Shown: positions 27,356 to 36,666, numbered from the stretch's first letter. The stretch: DNA of 64,000 nt from Sphingopyxis panaciterrulae (GCF_014199295.1 NZ_JACIJH010000011.1:62001-126000), one strand, 5' to 3'. Notes: generated from the sequence alone by a model not told the origin. Numbers and translations are program-made.

Positions 27356-27395
27356 CTGACGAGCCGGTATGGCGGTCGATCCGGACCGAGCCTGC

Positions 27396-28061
27396 TCAGT
27401 CCGCCTTCAGCGCCACCTCATATTTCGCCGTCGTCTTCGCCGCAACCTCGTCCGCCGTCACGCCCGGCGCCAGCTCGATCAGCCTGAACGGGCTCGCATG
27501 GTCCTCGCGCTTGAACACCGCGAGGTCGGTGACGATCATGTCGACGACATTCTTGCCGGTCAGCGGCAGCGTGCAGGCGGGGATGAACTTCGGCGATCCG
27601 TCCTTCGCCACATGCTCCATCACGACGATGATCTTCTTGACCCCGGCGACCAGGTCCATCGCGCCGCCCATGCCCTTGATCATCTTGCCGGGCACCATCC
27701 AGTTGGCGAGATCGCCGGTCTCGGCGACCTCCATGCCGCCCAGCACGGCGAGGTCGATATGGCCGCCGCGGATCATCGCGAAGCTCTGCTCCGACCCGAA
27801 ATAGGCGGTCTGCGGCAGCTCGCTGATCGTTTGCTTGCCGGCGTTGATCAGGTCGGGGTCCTCGTCGCCCTCAAGGGGGAAGGGGCCGATGCCCAGCATG
27901 CCGTTCTCGCTCTGCAGCGTCACCGTCATGCCTGCGGGCACATGGTTGGCGACCAAAGTCGGGATACCGATGCCCAGGTTGACATAATAGCCGTCCTCCA
28001 GCTCGCTCGCGGCGCGCGCCGCCATGTCGTCGCGGGTCCAGCCCTTTGTTTCGTCGGCCAT
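27396..28061 (-). CDS. scoB: 3-oxoacid CoA-transferase subunit B
   Basis: 221-residue beta subunit of succinyl-CoA:3-ketoacid CoA-transferase. The catalytic glutamate sits in [31 protein letters not shown] is the conserved opening, and [19 protein letters not shown] follows. It moves CoA between succinyl-CoA and acetoacetate in ketone-body or polyhydroxybutyrate use. The ATG at 28061 overlaps the stop of the HAD phosphatase gene by one base (TAATG), so translation is coupled. Subunit A lies on the other side of that gene. Confidence 0.94.
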   Translation of the reverse strand: MADETKGWTRDDMAARAASELEDGYYVNLGIGIPTLVANHVPAGMTVTLQSENGMLGIGPFPLEGDEDPDLINAGKQTISELPQTAYFGSEQSFAMIRGGHIDLAVLGGMEVAETGDLANWMVPGKMIKGMGGAMDLVAGVKKIIVVMEHVAKDGSPKFIPACTLPLTGKNVVDMIVTDLAVFKREDHASPFRLIELAPGVTADEVAAKTTAKYEVALKAD

Positions 28062-28966
28062 TATTTCGGCTCCCATTGAATGTCGGAGGGGAAGATGTCG
28101 GCAAAGCCGCCGCGGATCGACGGGCCATAGACGGGGTTGGAGAGCAGGAACCAGCCGTGCCCCCACAGCGCCGCGATCGGTCCGCCGGTCGCCAGCGCCT
28201 TGCGGTCCGCGACCGACAGCTCGCGCGCGTTGAACGCCTGCGCGAAATCGCCGAGCTGGTCGCCGCCCATCGCGATCACGCACCAGCGCGCGGCGATCCG
28301 CGCGCGGCGGCCGTCCTTGCTCGCGCCGTCGGGCGCGTCGCCCATCAGGAACAAGGTCTCGCCATGCCTGAACTCGCCGAGTCCCGCGGCGCGCAGCGTG
28401 TCCTCGGTGCCCTTGGCATTGGCGGCGGTGCGGTTGGTGTTGACGATGACCGTCACCCCCGCGGCGCGCATCGCGGCGATCGCATCGACGACGCCGGGCA
28501 TCGCGACCGCCTGACCCGCGCCGGTCTTTTCCCACCGGTCCCAGACGGCGGGGTCGAAATCCATGTGCCGCTCGGCCATATAGCGCATCGCGCCGAGGTT
28601 CCAGATCAGCGTTTCGTCGGCGTCGAACACCGCCGCGAGCGGCTTGTCGCCGCAATCGTCGAAGCGCGGCGCGGCGGGCGTCGATCCCTCGGCGAGCACG
28701 ACCTGCTTGTGCGGCGCGGCCGAGATGGCGACGGCGCGCACATAGGATGCGAGCGCGCGATAGGCCTGCGCCGATGCGACCGCGCCTTCGGCCGATCCGT
28801 ACAGCCATTGCTGGCCGGTGGGCGGCGAGGCCGGGGTCGGCTTTTCCCCCACCTGCGAGGCGAGGACGTCGGCGCTCAGCGGCTCCTGCGCCGTTTTGGG
28901 CGCGGTCTGCGTCGCGGCGCAGCCGGCGAGCAGCAGGCCGGCCGACAGGGTGAGCGCGCGCCTCAC
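28061..28966 (-). CDS. HAD-superfamily acid phosphatase, lipoprotein e(P4)-like
   Basis: 301 residues from a GTG start that overlaps the scoA stop (GTGA). A lipoprotein signal ends in LLLAGC (Cys16). The HAD nucleophile motif is [13 protein letters not shown], motif II is VIVNTNRTA, and the C-terminal [16 protein letters not shown] resembles the end of the e(P4) family. Such outer-membrane or periplasmic lipoprotein phosphatases release phosphate from nucleotides. It lies between the two CoA-transferase subunits with overlaps on both sides, an unusual place for a secreted phosphatase. Confidence 0.87.
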   Translation of the reverse strand: MRRALTLSAGLLLAGCAATQTAPKTAQEPLSADVLASQVGEKPTPASPPTGQQWLYGSAEGAVASAQAYRALASYVRAVAISAAPHKQVVLAEGSTPAAPRFDDCGDKPLAAVFDADETLIWNLGAMRYMAERHMDFDPAVWDRWEKTGAGQAVAMPGVVDAIAAMRAAGVTVIVNTNRTAANAKGTEDTLRAAGLGEFRHGETLFLMGDAPDGASKDGRRARIAARWCVIAMGGDQLGDFAQAFNARELSVADRKALATGGPIAALWGHGWFLLSNPVYGPSIRGGFADIFPSDIQWEPK

Positions 28967-29673
28967 GCAGCTTCCCGCGGGCGTACCGTCCGGAACTCGA
29001 TTTTCTTGTCATAGGGCGCGCCGAGGACGAGGCGCTTCACATAGATGCCCGGCAGGTGGATGCCATCGGGGTCGAGGCTGCCGACGGGCACGATCTCCTC
29101 GACCTCGGCGACGCAGATCTTCGCGGCGGTCGCCATCGGCTGGTTGAAATTGCGTGCGGTCTTGCGGAAAATCAAATTACCGCTCTCGTCGGCCTTCCAT
29201 CCCTTGATGATCGCCAGGTCGGCAAAGATGCCGCGCTCCAGGATATAATCCTGTCCATCGAAATTCTTGACTTCCTTGCCTTCGGCGATCGCGGTGCCGA
29301 CCCCGGTCTTGGTATAGAATCCGGGAATGCCCGCGCCCCCTGCGCGGCAGCGCTCGGCGAGCGTGCCCTGCGGACAGAATTCGACCTCCAGTTCGCCGGC
29401 CAGATATTGCCGCTCGAACTCCTTGTTCTCGCCGACATAGGAGGAGATCATCTTCCCGATCTGCCGGGTGCGGAGCAGCTTGCCCAGCCCCTCGCCGTCG
29501 ATGCCGGCGTTGTTGCTCGCGATGGTGAGGTTTTTGACCCCCGAATCGCGGATCGCGTCGATCAGCCGCTCGGGAATGCCGCACAGGCCGAAACCGCCCG
29601 CGCAGATCTGCATCCCGTCGAAGAGGAGGCCGTCGAGGGCTGCGGCTGCGTCGGGGTATCGCTTGTTCGCCAT
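28963..29673 (-). CDS. scoA: 3-oxoacid CoA-transferase subunit A
   Basis: 236-residue alpha subunit. [22 protein letters not shown] is the typical start, followed by [14 protein letters not shown] and [20 protein letters not shown], then [18 protein letters not shown]. It forms the CoA-transferase with ScoB. First gene of the leftward operon, divergent from a LysR regulator with an 87-base AT-rich gap that contains a TAATC/GATTA inverted repeat. Confidence 0.95.
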   Translation of the reverse strand: MANKRYPDAAAALDGLLFDGMQICAGGFGLCGIPERLIDAIRDSGVKNLTIASNNAGIDGEGLGKLLRTRQIGKMISSYVGENKEFERQYLAGELEVEFCPQGTLAERCRAGGAGIPGFYTKTGVGTAIAEGKEVKNFDGQDYILERGIFADLAIIKGWKADESGNLIFRKTARNFNQPMATAAKICVAEVEEIVPVGSLDPDGIHLPGIYVKRLVLGAPYDKKIEFRTVRPREAA

Positions 29674-29728
29674 GAATCGGCCTCCTGCTGCTGGCGGCGC
29701 GACATTGGCGCATCCGACATATCAATTC

Positions 29729-29750
29729 TAATCATAGTGTTTTTAGATTA
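29729..29750. promoter_or_regulatory. LysR-type binding site candidate between scoA and its regulator
   Basis: TAATC (29729-29733), a 12-base spacer and GATTA (29746-29750) form an interrupted palindrome in the only AT-rich stretch of the divergent region. It lies 11 bases before the LysR start. This layout agrees with a LysR T-N11-A-type site acting on both genes. Confidence 0.45.
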
Positions 29751-29760
29751 TCCATAAGCA

Positions 29761-30669
29761 ATGTCGATCAATCGAATCGCGCTCTATCATCTCGAAACCC
29801 TGCTGTGGATCGACCGGCTCGGCACCTTCTCGGCCGCTGCCGAGCGGCTCAACACGACCCAGCCCGCGGTGTCGGCGCGGATGCGCGAGCTTGAGCAGCG
29901 GCTGGGTTCGGCGCTCTTCCGCCGCGACGGGCGCGCCATGTCGCTGACCCCCGCCGGCCGCAAGCTGGTGCGCGACTGCGCCCCGCTGCTTCGCGACATG
30001 GAGCGCGCGCTGCTCGGCAGCGGCGGCTTTGCCGAGGCGAGCGGGGTGGTGCGGATCGGCGCGGGCGAGATCGCGGCGGCAAGCTGCCTGCCGCCTTTCG
30101 TCGCGGCGCTGAAGGACGAGATGCCGGGGGTGGGGCTGGAGATAGAGATCGACCTGACCGCGAACCTGATCCAGCAATTGCTCACCGGCCGCACCGACAT
30201 GGCCTTCGCGGCGGGGCCGGTCGCGCATCCGGCGCTGACCTCGCGCCCGATCGGCCGGGTCGCGCTGGTCTGGCTCGCGAGCCCCGCGGTCGCCGCGGCC
30301 TTCGATGCGGGCGGGGAGGCGGCGCCGGCGTCGGTCTGGTCGCTCGCCAGCCATTCGCCGATCCACGGCCGGATGCGCGACGCGATCGACGCCTCGCGCA
30401 TCGCGCCGCGCTCCTTGAACCTGTGCAACAATGCCCGGATGATGATCGACATCGCGCTCGCGGGCGGCGGGGTCGGCATCTTCCCCGAACCGATGGTGCG
30501 CGGCGAGGTCGCGCGCGGCGCGCTTGTCGAACTGGCCGGCATGCCGCCGCCGGCGCCGGTCGAATTCCACGTCGCGATGCGCGTCGCCGATACCGAACCG
30601 GTGCTGGTCCGCATCTTCGAGCAGGCCGCCAGCCTGCGCATCGCCCCGGTTCTTGACGCCGGTCAATGA
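29761..30669 (+). CDS. LysR-family transcriptional regulator
   Basis: 302 residues. The N-terminal winged helix is clear (YHLETLLWIDRLGTFSAAAE, then TTQPAVSARMRELEQRLG), followed by a substrate-binding domain (from about 90) with LIQQLLTGRTDMAF and ALAGGGVGIFPEPMV. It is divergent from scoA-HAD-scoB and most likely controls it in response to a CoA-linked or keto acid. The effector is not readable. The ATG at 29761 immediately follows the candidate site, so the regulator may repress itself. Confidence 0.88.
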   Translation: MSINRIALYHLETLLWIDRLGTFSAAAERLNTTQPAVSARMRELEQRLGSALFRRDGRAMSLTPAGRKLVRDCAPLLRDMERALLGSGGFAEASGVVRIGAGEIAAASCLPPFVAALKDEMPGVGLEIEIDLTANLIQQLLTGRTDMAFAAGPVAHPALTSRPIGRVALVWLASPAVAAAFDAGGEAAPASVWSLASHSPIHGRMRDAIDASRIAPRSLNLCNNARMMIDIALAGGGVGIFPEPMVRGEVARGALVELAGMPPPAPVEFHVAMRVADTEPVLVRIFEQAASLRIAPVLDAGQ

Positions 30670-30725
30670 ACCGCGGCGGCTTGCGGCGCATTATCGTCGT
30701 ATCGGACGGCTAAAAGGAGGCTCCC

Positions 30726-31538
30726 ATGCGCTCGATACTCGTTCATGCCGACAATGATTCCGCTTTCGAAGGCCGGCTGCAGGTCGCGCTCGACCTCGCG
30801 CGCCGCTTCGAAGGCCATGCGACGCTGCTGATCGCGACGCCGCTGCAGCAGTTCGTCAGCTTCGACCCCTTCGGCGGCACCTATTTCGCCGCCGAGGCGC
30901 TCGCCGCGGCGCAGGCCGACGACCTCGCGCTCGAAAGCCGGCTGGCCGAGCGGCTCGCGGGCGAGGATGTGCCGTGGGACATCGCGATGGCCGACGGCGA
31001 CATCGCCGGCGCGCTCGCCGGCGCGGCGACCTTCGCCGATCTCGCGGTGGTCAGCCTGCCGGCCGCGAAGGACGAAAGGCACGGCGGCCCGCCGGCGATG
31101 CTCGCGGGCGATCTCGCCGTCAGCGCGGCGGCGCCGGTGCTCGCGCTGCCGCGCGGCGCAAGCGCGCTCGCCGGCGAGGCGCCCGCGATGGTCGCGTGGA
31201 ACGGCAGCGCCCAGGCGGCGCACGCGCTGCGGGCGGCGATCCCGCTGCTCGGCGGGCGGCCGGTCGTCCTCGTCACCGTCGGCGACGACGATGGCGATTT
31301 CCCCGCGACCGACGCGCTGCGCTATCTGTCGCGCCACGACATTCATGCCGAGCTGCGGACGGTCGATCGCGGCGACAAGACGGTTGAGGAACGGCTGGAG
31401 CAGGAGGCGCTCGCGATGGGCGCGGGGCTGATCGTGATGGGCGCCTTCGGCCGCAGCCGGTTGCGCGAGACGATCTTCGGCGGCGTCACCCACTATCTGC
31501 TGACCAGCAGCCGGATACCGCTGTTCCTGGCCCATTAG
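30726..31538 (+). CDS. Universal stress protein, two-domain
   Basis: 270-residue protein made of two UspA-like halves. The first starts RSILVHADNDSAFEGRLQVA, and the second ends with GAFGRSRLRETIFGGVTHYLL, the ATP-binding G-x2-G-x9-G(S/T) motif. The first half lacks a clear version of this motif, so ATP probably binds only once per chain. A very good AAAAGGAGG ribosome site precedes the ATG. It probably supports stress resistance; its partners are unknown. Confidence 0.9.
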   Translation: MRSILVHADNDSAFEGRLQVALDLARRFEGHATLLIATPLQQFVSFDPFGGTYFAAEALAAAQADDLALESRLAERLAGEDVPWDIAMADGDIAGALAGAATFADLAVVSLPAAKDERHGGPPAMLAGDLAVSAAAPVLALPRGASALAGEAPAMVAWNGSAQAAHALRAAIPLLGGRPVVLVTVGDDDGDFPATDALRYLSRHDIHAELRTVDRGDKTVEERLEQEALAMGAGLIVMGAFGRSRLRETIFGGVTHYLLTSSRIPLFLAH

Positions 31539-31570
31539 GGTGGCGTGCGTTAAATCTGCGCCACCCTATC

Positions 31571-31659
31571 CCGTTCGCCCTGAGCTTGTCGAAGGGCTGT
31601 TCTTTCTTTCAAGCGTAGCAAGAAAAAGGACGGTGCTTCGACAAGCTCAGCACGAACGG
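31571..31659. repeat. Intergenic palindromic repeat, family B (third copy)
   Basis: Arms ccgttcgccctgagcttgtc and gacaagctcagcacgaacgg. It separates the convergent USP and HAD genes. Family copies at 9564-9649 and 11386-11472 share almost identical arms but different loops. Confidence 0.87.
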
Positions 31660-31690
31660 AAAAAAGTGATGCAGATTTATGGATCGCCCA

Positions 31691-32338
31691 TTAGGGCAGC
31701 GGCATCTCCAGCGCCGCCGACAGGTCGGCGAGCGCCTGCTCGCCGCTCGTCACCTTGATCGCGTGCATGCCCAGCATCGCCGCCGGCTTGCAGTTGATGC
31801 CCAGGTCGTCGAGATAGACGCAGTCGGACGCCGCGACGTCCAGCGCCGCGCACATCATGCGGTAGATCGCGGGGTCTGGCTTGCGCACTCCGACCTTGCT
31901 CGATTCGACGACATGGTCGAATCGCGCCATGATCGCCGCGATCTCGGCCGCCGCGCTGTCGCTGCGCGCCATGCCGGCGCCTTTGCCGCTCGGCACATTG
32001 TTGGTGATGCAGCCGATCGTGAAGCCCTTCGCCTTCAGCGTGTCGAGCGCCGCGACCATCGCCGGACGCACCGCGCCGGCGAGCACCGCGAGCACCGCCT
32101 CGCCCTCCAGCTCGTGTCCCAGGGCGCGCGCCTCGTCGGCGAAGGCGCGGTCGAAGGTTGCCGCGTCGATCTCGGCGCGTTCGAACTTCGCCCACGCATT
32201 GCCGTCGGGGTCCCGCGCGTTGACGCGGCGCACGAAGTCGCGCGGCAGCCCGCGCTCCTCTTCCAGCCGGTTGAACGCCTCGAACGGCGAGGCGGTGATG
32301 ACGCCGCCGAAGTCGAAGATGACGGTGGTAAAGCTCAT
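31691..32338 (-). CDS. HAD-family hydrolase (subfamily IA)
   Basis: 215 residues. The nucleophile motif VIFDFGGVI, a helical cap (about 18-85), motif II CITNNVPSG, motif III lysine in ESSKVGVRKPDPAIY and motif IV VYLDDLGINCKPA are all present. The form is that of epoxide-hydrolase-N-domain-like/haloacid phosphatases with GG in motif I. The substrate is unknown. The start was moved to the ATG at 32338 because the HAD fold begins there (MSFTTVIFDF). Divergent from the DUF488 gene. Confidence 0.86.
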   Translation of the reverse strand: MSFTTVIFDFGGVITASPFEAFNRLEEERGLPRDFVRRVNARDPDGNAWAKFERAEIDAATFDRAFADEARALGHELEGEAVLAVLAGAVRPAMVAALDTLKAKGFTIGCITNNVPSGKGAGMARSDSAAAEIAAIMARFDHVVESSKVGVRKPDPAIYRMMCAALDVAASDCVYLDDLGINCKPAAMLGMHAIKVTSGEQALADLSAALEMPLP

Positions 32339-32415
32339 GGGTGTCGCCTGTCCTTTCCTGTCCCGGCCGGTCGCCGGGCTTGCGCGCCCGCGCGGAATCG
32401 CCGATACCCATAGAG

Positions 32416-32805
32416 ATGCCCGGCGCCCATGCAATCGCGGTCAAGCGCATATACGACCCCGTCGACGCGGGCGACGGCGCGCGTTTCCTCGTCGACCGCC
32501 TCTGGCCGCGCGGCGTGTCGAAGGAGAAGGCGGACCTCGCCGCCTGGCTGAAACCGCTTTCGCCCAGCGACGCGATGCGCGAGCAGTTCCACCACGCGAC
32601 CGCGGGCAGCGATGCGGCGTGGCGCGCCTTCCGCAATGAATATTTCGCCGCGCTCGATGCCGGCGGCGAGGATGTCGCGGCCGCGCTGGCCGAACTGGAC
32701 GCGGCGATGGAGGCCGGCCCGGTGACCCTCCTCTATGCCGCGAAGGACGAGGAACGGAACAACGCCGTCGCGCTGCGCGAATGGCTGGAACGGCGCGAGG
32801 CTTGA
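32416..32805 (+). CDS. DUF488-family protein
   Basis: 129 residues of the DUF488 family: IAVKRIYDPVDAGDGARFLVDRLWPRG is the conserved opening (read here in two parts: KRIYDP and RFLVDRLWPRGV), then FRNEYFAAL and VTLLYAAKDEERNNA near the end. Function is unknown; family members are small soluble proteins seen across bacteria. The ATG at 32416 is the first plausible start. It is followed by a short hairpin at 32811-32830 that may be its terminator. Confidence 0.83.
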   Translation: MPGAHAIAVKRIYDPVDAGDGARFLVDRLWPRGVSKEKADLAAWLKPLSPSDAMREQFHHATAGSDAAWRAFRNEYFAALDAGGEDVAAALAELDAAMEAGPVTLLYAAKDEERNNAVALREWLERREA

Positions 32806-32810
32806 TCGTC

Positions 32811-32830
32811 ATCCCGGCTTTCGCCGGGAT
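32811..32830. terminator. Hairpin after the DUF488 gene (family E half-element)
   Basis: Perfect ATCCCGGC/GCCGGGAT stem with a TTTC loop, six bases after the DUF488 stop. No U-run follows, so it is more likely a repeat-derived stem-loop than a classic intrinsic terminator. It lies between convergent DUF488 and VIT genes. Confidence 0.5.
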
Positions 32831-32845
32831 AACAACATATGGGCG

Positions 32846-33532
32846 TCAGCCCGCGGCCCCGAACAATGACCCGATCGCGATCGTCGCCGCCATCGCGAAC
32901 GCTCCCCAGAAGCTGACGCGCAGCACCGCGCGCGCGATCGGCGCGTTGCCGGCCCAGGCGCCGAGCGCACCGAGCAGCGCGAGGAAGACCAGCGACGCCG
33001 CCGACACCGTCCAGGGCAGCGAGGTGCCGGTGTCGAGCAGCACGACGAGCAGCGGCAGCGCCGCGCCGACCGAGAAGCTCGCCGCGGATGCGGCGGCCGC
33101 CTGCACCGGCCGCGCGCGCATCGCGCGGTTCAGCCCCAGTTCGTCGCGCAAATGGCTGTCGAGCGCATTGTGCGCGGTGAGCGCCCGCGCGACCTCTGCG
33201 GCGAGGCCGCGCTCCAGCCCGCGCCCTTCATAGATCTGCGTCAGCTCCTCCAGCTCATGGTCGGGCTGGGTTTTCAGCTCGTGCCGTTCGCGCGCGATGT
33301 CGGCCTTTTCGGCATCGCCCTGCGAGCTCACCGATACATATTCGCCCGCCGCCATCGACATCGCGCCCGCAACCAGCCCCGCGACCCCGGTGACGAGGAT
33401 CGACTCCTGCGCCGCGCCCGCCGCCGCGACCCCGGCGATCAGGCTCGCGGTCGACACGATGCCGTCGTTGGCGCCAAGGATCGCGGCGCGCAGCCAGCCG
33501 ATGCGCTCGACGGCGTGGGTTTCGCGGTGCAT
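32846..33532 (-). CDS. VIT1/CCC1-family metal transporter
   Basis: 228-residue membrane protein with about five transmembrane helices. The family signature LRAAILGANDGIVSTASLIAG opens the protein, followed by GAMSMAAGEYVSVSSQ and an acidic cytoplasmic region (ELEELTQIYEGRGL), which in the plant/yeast proteins binds metal. Members transport ferrous iron or manganese. In bacteria the physiological direction is uncertain. Its start at 33532 lies 15 bases downstream of the end of the SMP-30 gene on the same strand, so they may share a transcript. Confidence 0.9.
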   Translation of the reverse strand: MHRETHAVERIGWLRAAILGANDGIVSTASLIAGVAAAGAAQESILVTGVAGLVAGAMSMAAGEYVSVSSQGDAEKADIARERHELKTQPDHELEELTQIYEGRGLERGLAAEVARALTAHNALDSHLRDELGLNRAMRARPVQAAAASAASFSVGAALPLLVVLLDTGTSLPWTVSAASLVFLALLGALGAWAGNAPIARAVLRVSFWGAFAMAATIAIGSLFGAAG

Positions 33533-33547
33533 GCCCGTGGTTCCTTC

Positions 33548-34465
33548 TCAATATTGCAGCGTCAGCCCCGGTCGCGCCCAGCGCGTCTTCACCAGCCGTC
33601 CGCTGCCCGACAGGGTCAGATAGGCATCGCGCATGTCGGCGCCACCGAAGGCGATGTTGGTGGTGAAGATATCGTCGGTCGCGACGAACTCGACCAGCTC
33701 GCCGTCGGGCGAGATGACGCTGATTCCGCATTCGCCGATCGTCGCGACGCAGATATTGCCGTTCGCCTCCATCGCCAGGCTGTCGAAGAATTTATAGCCC
33801 GCGGGGCGATAGAGCGGAATGCCGGGTCCGCCGGGTCCCGCGGCATCGTCGACCTTGCCGGGGGCGACGATGTTGAACTGGGTCAGCCGGCAGGTATAGG
33901 TTTCGGCCGCGTAGAGCTTCGTCCCGTCGGGTGACAGGCCGACGCCATTGGGGTTGTAGCTCGGAAAGATCACTTCCTCGATGAAGCTGCCGTCGGCCTT
34001 GGCATAGAAAATGCCGACGACGTCGTGGCAGCGCTTTTCATAATCGACCTTGCCATGGTCGGTGAACCAGAAGCCGCCGTGCGCGTCGAACATGATGTCG
34101 TTGGGGCCGCGCAGGACCACGCCGTTGTCGCCCGACTTGTAGAGGATTTCGACCGCGCCCGTCGCGATGTCGATCCGCTCGATCCGCCCGCCCGAATAGT
34201 CGCTCGCGATCCCATGCGGCGCCAGATAGCCGTTCGCCTCGACATAATGGAACCCGCCGTTGTTGCAGCAATAGAGCTTGCCGTCGGGGCCGATCGCGAG
34301 GCCATTGGGGCCGCCGCCGGGGGTCGCGACGACCTCCTTGCGGCCGCCGGGCCAGCAGCGGGTGATGCGTCCCTGCTCGATCTCGACGACGATAATGCTG
34401 CCGTCGTCCATCACGACCGGCGCCTCGGGAAAGCGCAATCCGTCGGCGATCAGTTCGAACTCCAT
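33548..34465 (-). CDS. SMP-30/gluconolactonase family protein
   Basis: 305-residue six-bladed beta-propeller hydrolase. The metal-binding residues are seen as LRFPEAPVV (Glu), GGPNGLAIGPDGKLY (Asn) and RGPNDIMFDAHGGFWFTD (Asn/Asp), then NGVGLSPDGTKLYAAET. Such enzymes open sugar lactones such as gluconolactone. No sugar-pathway genes are adjacent, so the substrate is open. There is no signal peptide, which points to the cytoplasm. Confidence 0.88.
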   Translation of the reverse strand: MEFELIADGLRFPEAPVVMDDGSIIVVEIEQGRITRCWPGGRKEVVATPGGGPNGLAIGPDGKLYCCNNGGFHYVEANGYLAPHGIASDYSGGRIERIDIATGAVEILYKSGDNGVVLRGPNDIMFDAHGGFWFTDHGKVDYEKRCHDVVGIFYAKADGSFIEEVIFPSYNPNGVGLSPDGTKLYAAETYTCRLTQFNIVAPGKVDDAAGPGGPGIPLYRPAGYKFFDSLAMEANGNICVATIGECGISVISPDGELVEFVATDDIFTTNIAFGGADMRDAYLTLSGSGRLVKTRWARPGLTLQY

Positions 34466-34512
34466 CCTCGTCTCCCTTGCTCTTGTTCGTGCGCTGTGCT
34501 TTCCCGCCCATC

Positions 34513-35112
34513 ATGCCCGTTCGCACGCTCTTCGCCACCCATTTTTACGAAGCCGACATCGGCGACCCCGACCTGCTCGACGACCTCGAGCAAAGCTGCC
34601 ACCTGCTCGCGGAAGAGGACGGGGCGGGCCGCGGCTGGAGCCGTGCGCACGGCTATCGCGGCTACACCAGCTATGCGAGCCTCGACGACCTGCCGCGGCG
34701 CGACCCGGCCTTCGCGGACCTGAAGCGCCTGCTCGACCGACAGGTGAAGGCGTTCGCCAAAGCCTGCCATTTCGACCTCGCCAAACCGCTCAAACTCGAC
34801 AACCTGTGGGTCAACCTGCTCAAGCCCGGCGGCACGCACAGCGGGCATATCCATCCGCACAGCGTCGTTTCGGGAACCTTCTACGTCACCGTCCCGCCCG
34901 GCTCGGGCGCGCTCAAGCTCGAGGACCCGCGGCTGCCGATGCTGATGGCGGCGCCGGGCCGCACCGACGACGCGCCCGAACATCTGCACCCCTTCATCTA
35001 CGCTGACCCCGCGCCGGGCCGCGTTTTCCTCTGGGAAAGCTGGCTGCGGCACGAGGTCATGGTCCATGCCGGCAAGGGCGAACGGATCAGCATCAGCTTT
35101 AACTACGCCTGA
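34513..35112 (+). CDS. Putative 2OG-Fe(II) oxygenase (TIGR02466-like)
   Basis: 199 residues. LDNLWVNLLKPGGTHSGHIH is the conserved centre: the iron ligands would be His/His in HSGHIHPHSVVSGTFYV and a later His (WLRHEV), with the 2-oxoglutarate-binding Arg in GERISISFNYA. This pattern is that of small Fe(II)/2OG-dependent oxygenases of unknown substrate. The ATG at 34513 was chosen (MPVRTLFATHFY). Divergent from the SMP-30 gene. Confidence 0.8.
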   Translation: MPVRTLFATHFYEADIGDPDLLDDLEQSCHLLAEEDGAGRGWSRAHGYRGYTSYASLDDLPRRDPAFADLKRLLDRQVKAFAKACHFDLAKPLKLDNLWVNLLKPGGTHSGHIHPHSVVSGTFYVTVPPGSGALKLEDPRLPMLMAAPGRTDDAPEHLHPFIYADPAPGRVFLWESWLRHEVMVHAGKGERISISFNYA

Positions 35113-35131
35113 GCCGATCCTATATCGCACC

Positions 35132-35208
35132 CGTCATTGCGAGCGAAGCGAAGCAATCCAGAGCCTGCGTAAACCACTCTGGATTGCTTCGCTCCGCTCG
35201 CAATGACG
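35132..35208. repeat. Intergenic palindromic repeat, family A (third copy)
   Basis: Arms cgtcattgcgagcgaagcg and cgctccgctcgcaatgacg, with inner arms aatccagag/ctctggatt. Very similar to 19790-19866. It lies directly before the ribosome site of the aldehyde dehydrogenase, so its hairpin could affect that gene. Confidence 0.87.
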
Positions 35209-35226
35209 AGATTGAAAGGAAACCCA

Positions 35227-36666
35227 ATGACCGCGACCGCCGACTACACCGCCGACCTGCAACTCTTCATCGCGGGTGCCTGGCGGAGCGGCGAGGGGCG
35301 CGATGTCGCGCCGGTCTATAATCCCGCGACCGGCGCGCCGATCGCCGAGCTGCCCGTCGCGACCGCCGCCGACCTCGACGAGGCGCTCGCCGCGGCGGAC
35401 AAGGCGTGGCCGCTGTGGCGGGCCAGGACCCCCGACGAACGCGCGGCGCTGATGCACAAGGCGGCGGACATCATCCGTGCACGGATCGAGCCGATCGCGA
35501 CGCTGCTGACGCTCGAACAGGGCAAGCCGATCGCGCAGGCGCGCGGCGAGGTTGCCTCGGCGGCGGGGCTGCTCGCCTATTTCGCCGAGGAAGGAAAGCG
35601 TGTCACCGGCCGCGTGCTCCCGCGTCCCACGGGGCAGCGCGCGATGGTCCTGAAGCAGCCGGTCGGCCCCGTCGCGGGCTTCAGCCCGTGGAACTTCCCC
35701 GTCAATCTGATGGTCAAGAAAATCGCCCCCGCGCTCGCCGCAGGCTGTGTCGCGATCGCCAAGGCGCCCGAGGAAACGCCCGGCTGCACCAGTGCGATCA
35801 TGCGCTGCCTCGACGATGCGGGCATCCCCGCGGGCGTCGCGCAGCTCGTCTATGGCGTCCCCGACATGATCAGCCGCCACCTGCTCGCCAGTCCCATCAT
35901 CCGCAAGGTCAGCTTCACCGGCTCGACCGCGGTCGGCAAGCATCTGATGCGTCTCGCCGCCGACGGGGTGAAGCGGATCACGATGGAACTGGGCGGCCAT
36001 GCGCCGGTGCTGGTCTTCGACGACTGCGACCTTCAGGCGACGCTCGACCGCGTCGTCGCGCAGAAATTCCGCAACGCGGGCCAGGTCTGCGTCTCGCCGA
36101 CGCGCTTCTATGTCCAGCAGGGCATCTACGACGCCTTCGTGAAAGGTTTCGCCGAACGCACGGCGAAGGTGAAGATCGGCAGCGGGCTCGATCCCGACAC
36201 GCAGATGGGGCCGCTCGCCAACGCTCGCCGCGCGCCTGCACTCGAAGCGATGATCGCCGATGCAAAGGCAAAGGGCGCGCGCGTCGTCGCGGGCGGCGAG
36301 GCGACCGGGCAGGGCAATTTCTTCCTGCCCACCGCGCTCGCCGACGTGCCGCTCGACGCCGATGCGATGAACCACGAACCCTTCGGCCCGATGGCGCTGA
36401 TTCGGCCGTTCGCGACCGAGGAAGAGGCGCTCGAACAGGCGAACCGGCTTCCCTACGGTCTCGCCGCCTTCGCCTTCACCGAGAACGGCCGCCGCATCAA
36501 CCGCATCGCCGACGGCATCGAAAGCGGCATGGTCGGGATCAACAGCTTTGTCATCTCGGCGAACGACGCGCCCTTCGGCGGTATCAAGGAATCGGGCTTC
36601 GGCAGCGAAAGCGGACCCGAAGGGCTCGACTCCTATCTGGTGACCAAGGCGGTTCATATTTACTGA
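35227..36666 (+). CDS. gabD: NAD(P)-dependent succinate-semialdehyde dehydrogenase
   Basis: 479-residue aldehyde dehydrogenase. The oxyanion/NAD region VGPVAGFSPWNFPVNLMVKK, the catalytic Glu in RITMELGGHAPVLVF and the catalytic Cys in FRNAGQVCVSPTRFYV are all present. The sequence is closest in character to the GabD/SSADH subgroup, which feeds GABA-derived carbon into the TCA cycle, though related semialdehydes are possible. Start at the ATG at 35227, with a GAAAGGAAA site. No GABA transaminase is adjacent, so the name is probable rather than certain. Confidence 0.87.
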   Translation: MTATADYTADLQLFIAGAWRSGEGRDVAPVYNPATGAPIAELPVATAADLDEALAAADKAWPLWRARTPDERAALMHKAADIIRARIEPIATLLTLEQGKPIAQARGEVASAAGLLAYFAEEGKRVTGRVLPRPTGQRAMVLKQPVGPVAGFSPWNFPVNLMVKKIAPALAAGCVAIAKAPEETPGCTSAIMRCLDDAGIPAGVAQLVYGVPDMISRHLLASPIIRKVSFTGSTAVGKHLMRLAADGVKRITMELGGHAPVLVFDDCDLQATLDRVVAQKFRNAGQVCVSPTRFYVQQGIYDAFVKGFAERTAKVKIGSGLDPDTQMGPLANARRAPALEAMIADAKAKGARVVAGGEATGQGNFFLPTALADVPLDADAMNHEPFGPMALIRPFATEEEALEQANRLPYGLAAFAFTENGRRINRIADGIESGMVGINSFVISANDAPFGGIKESGFGSESGPEGLDSYLVTKAVHIY

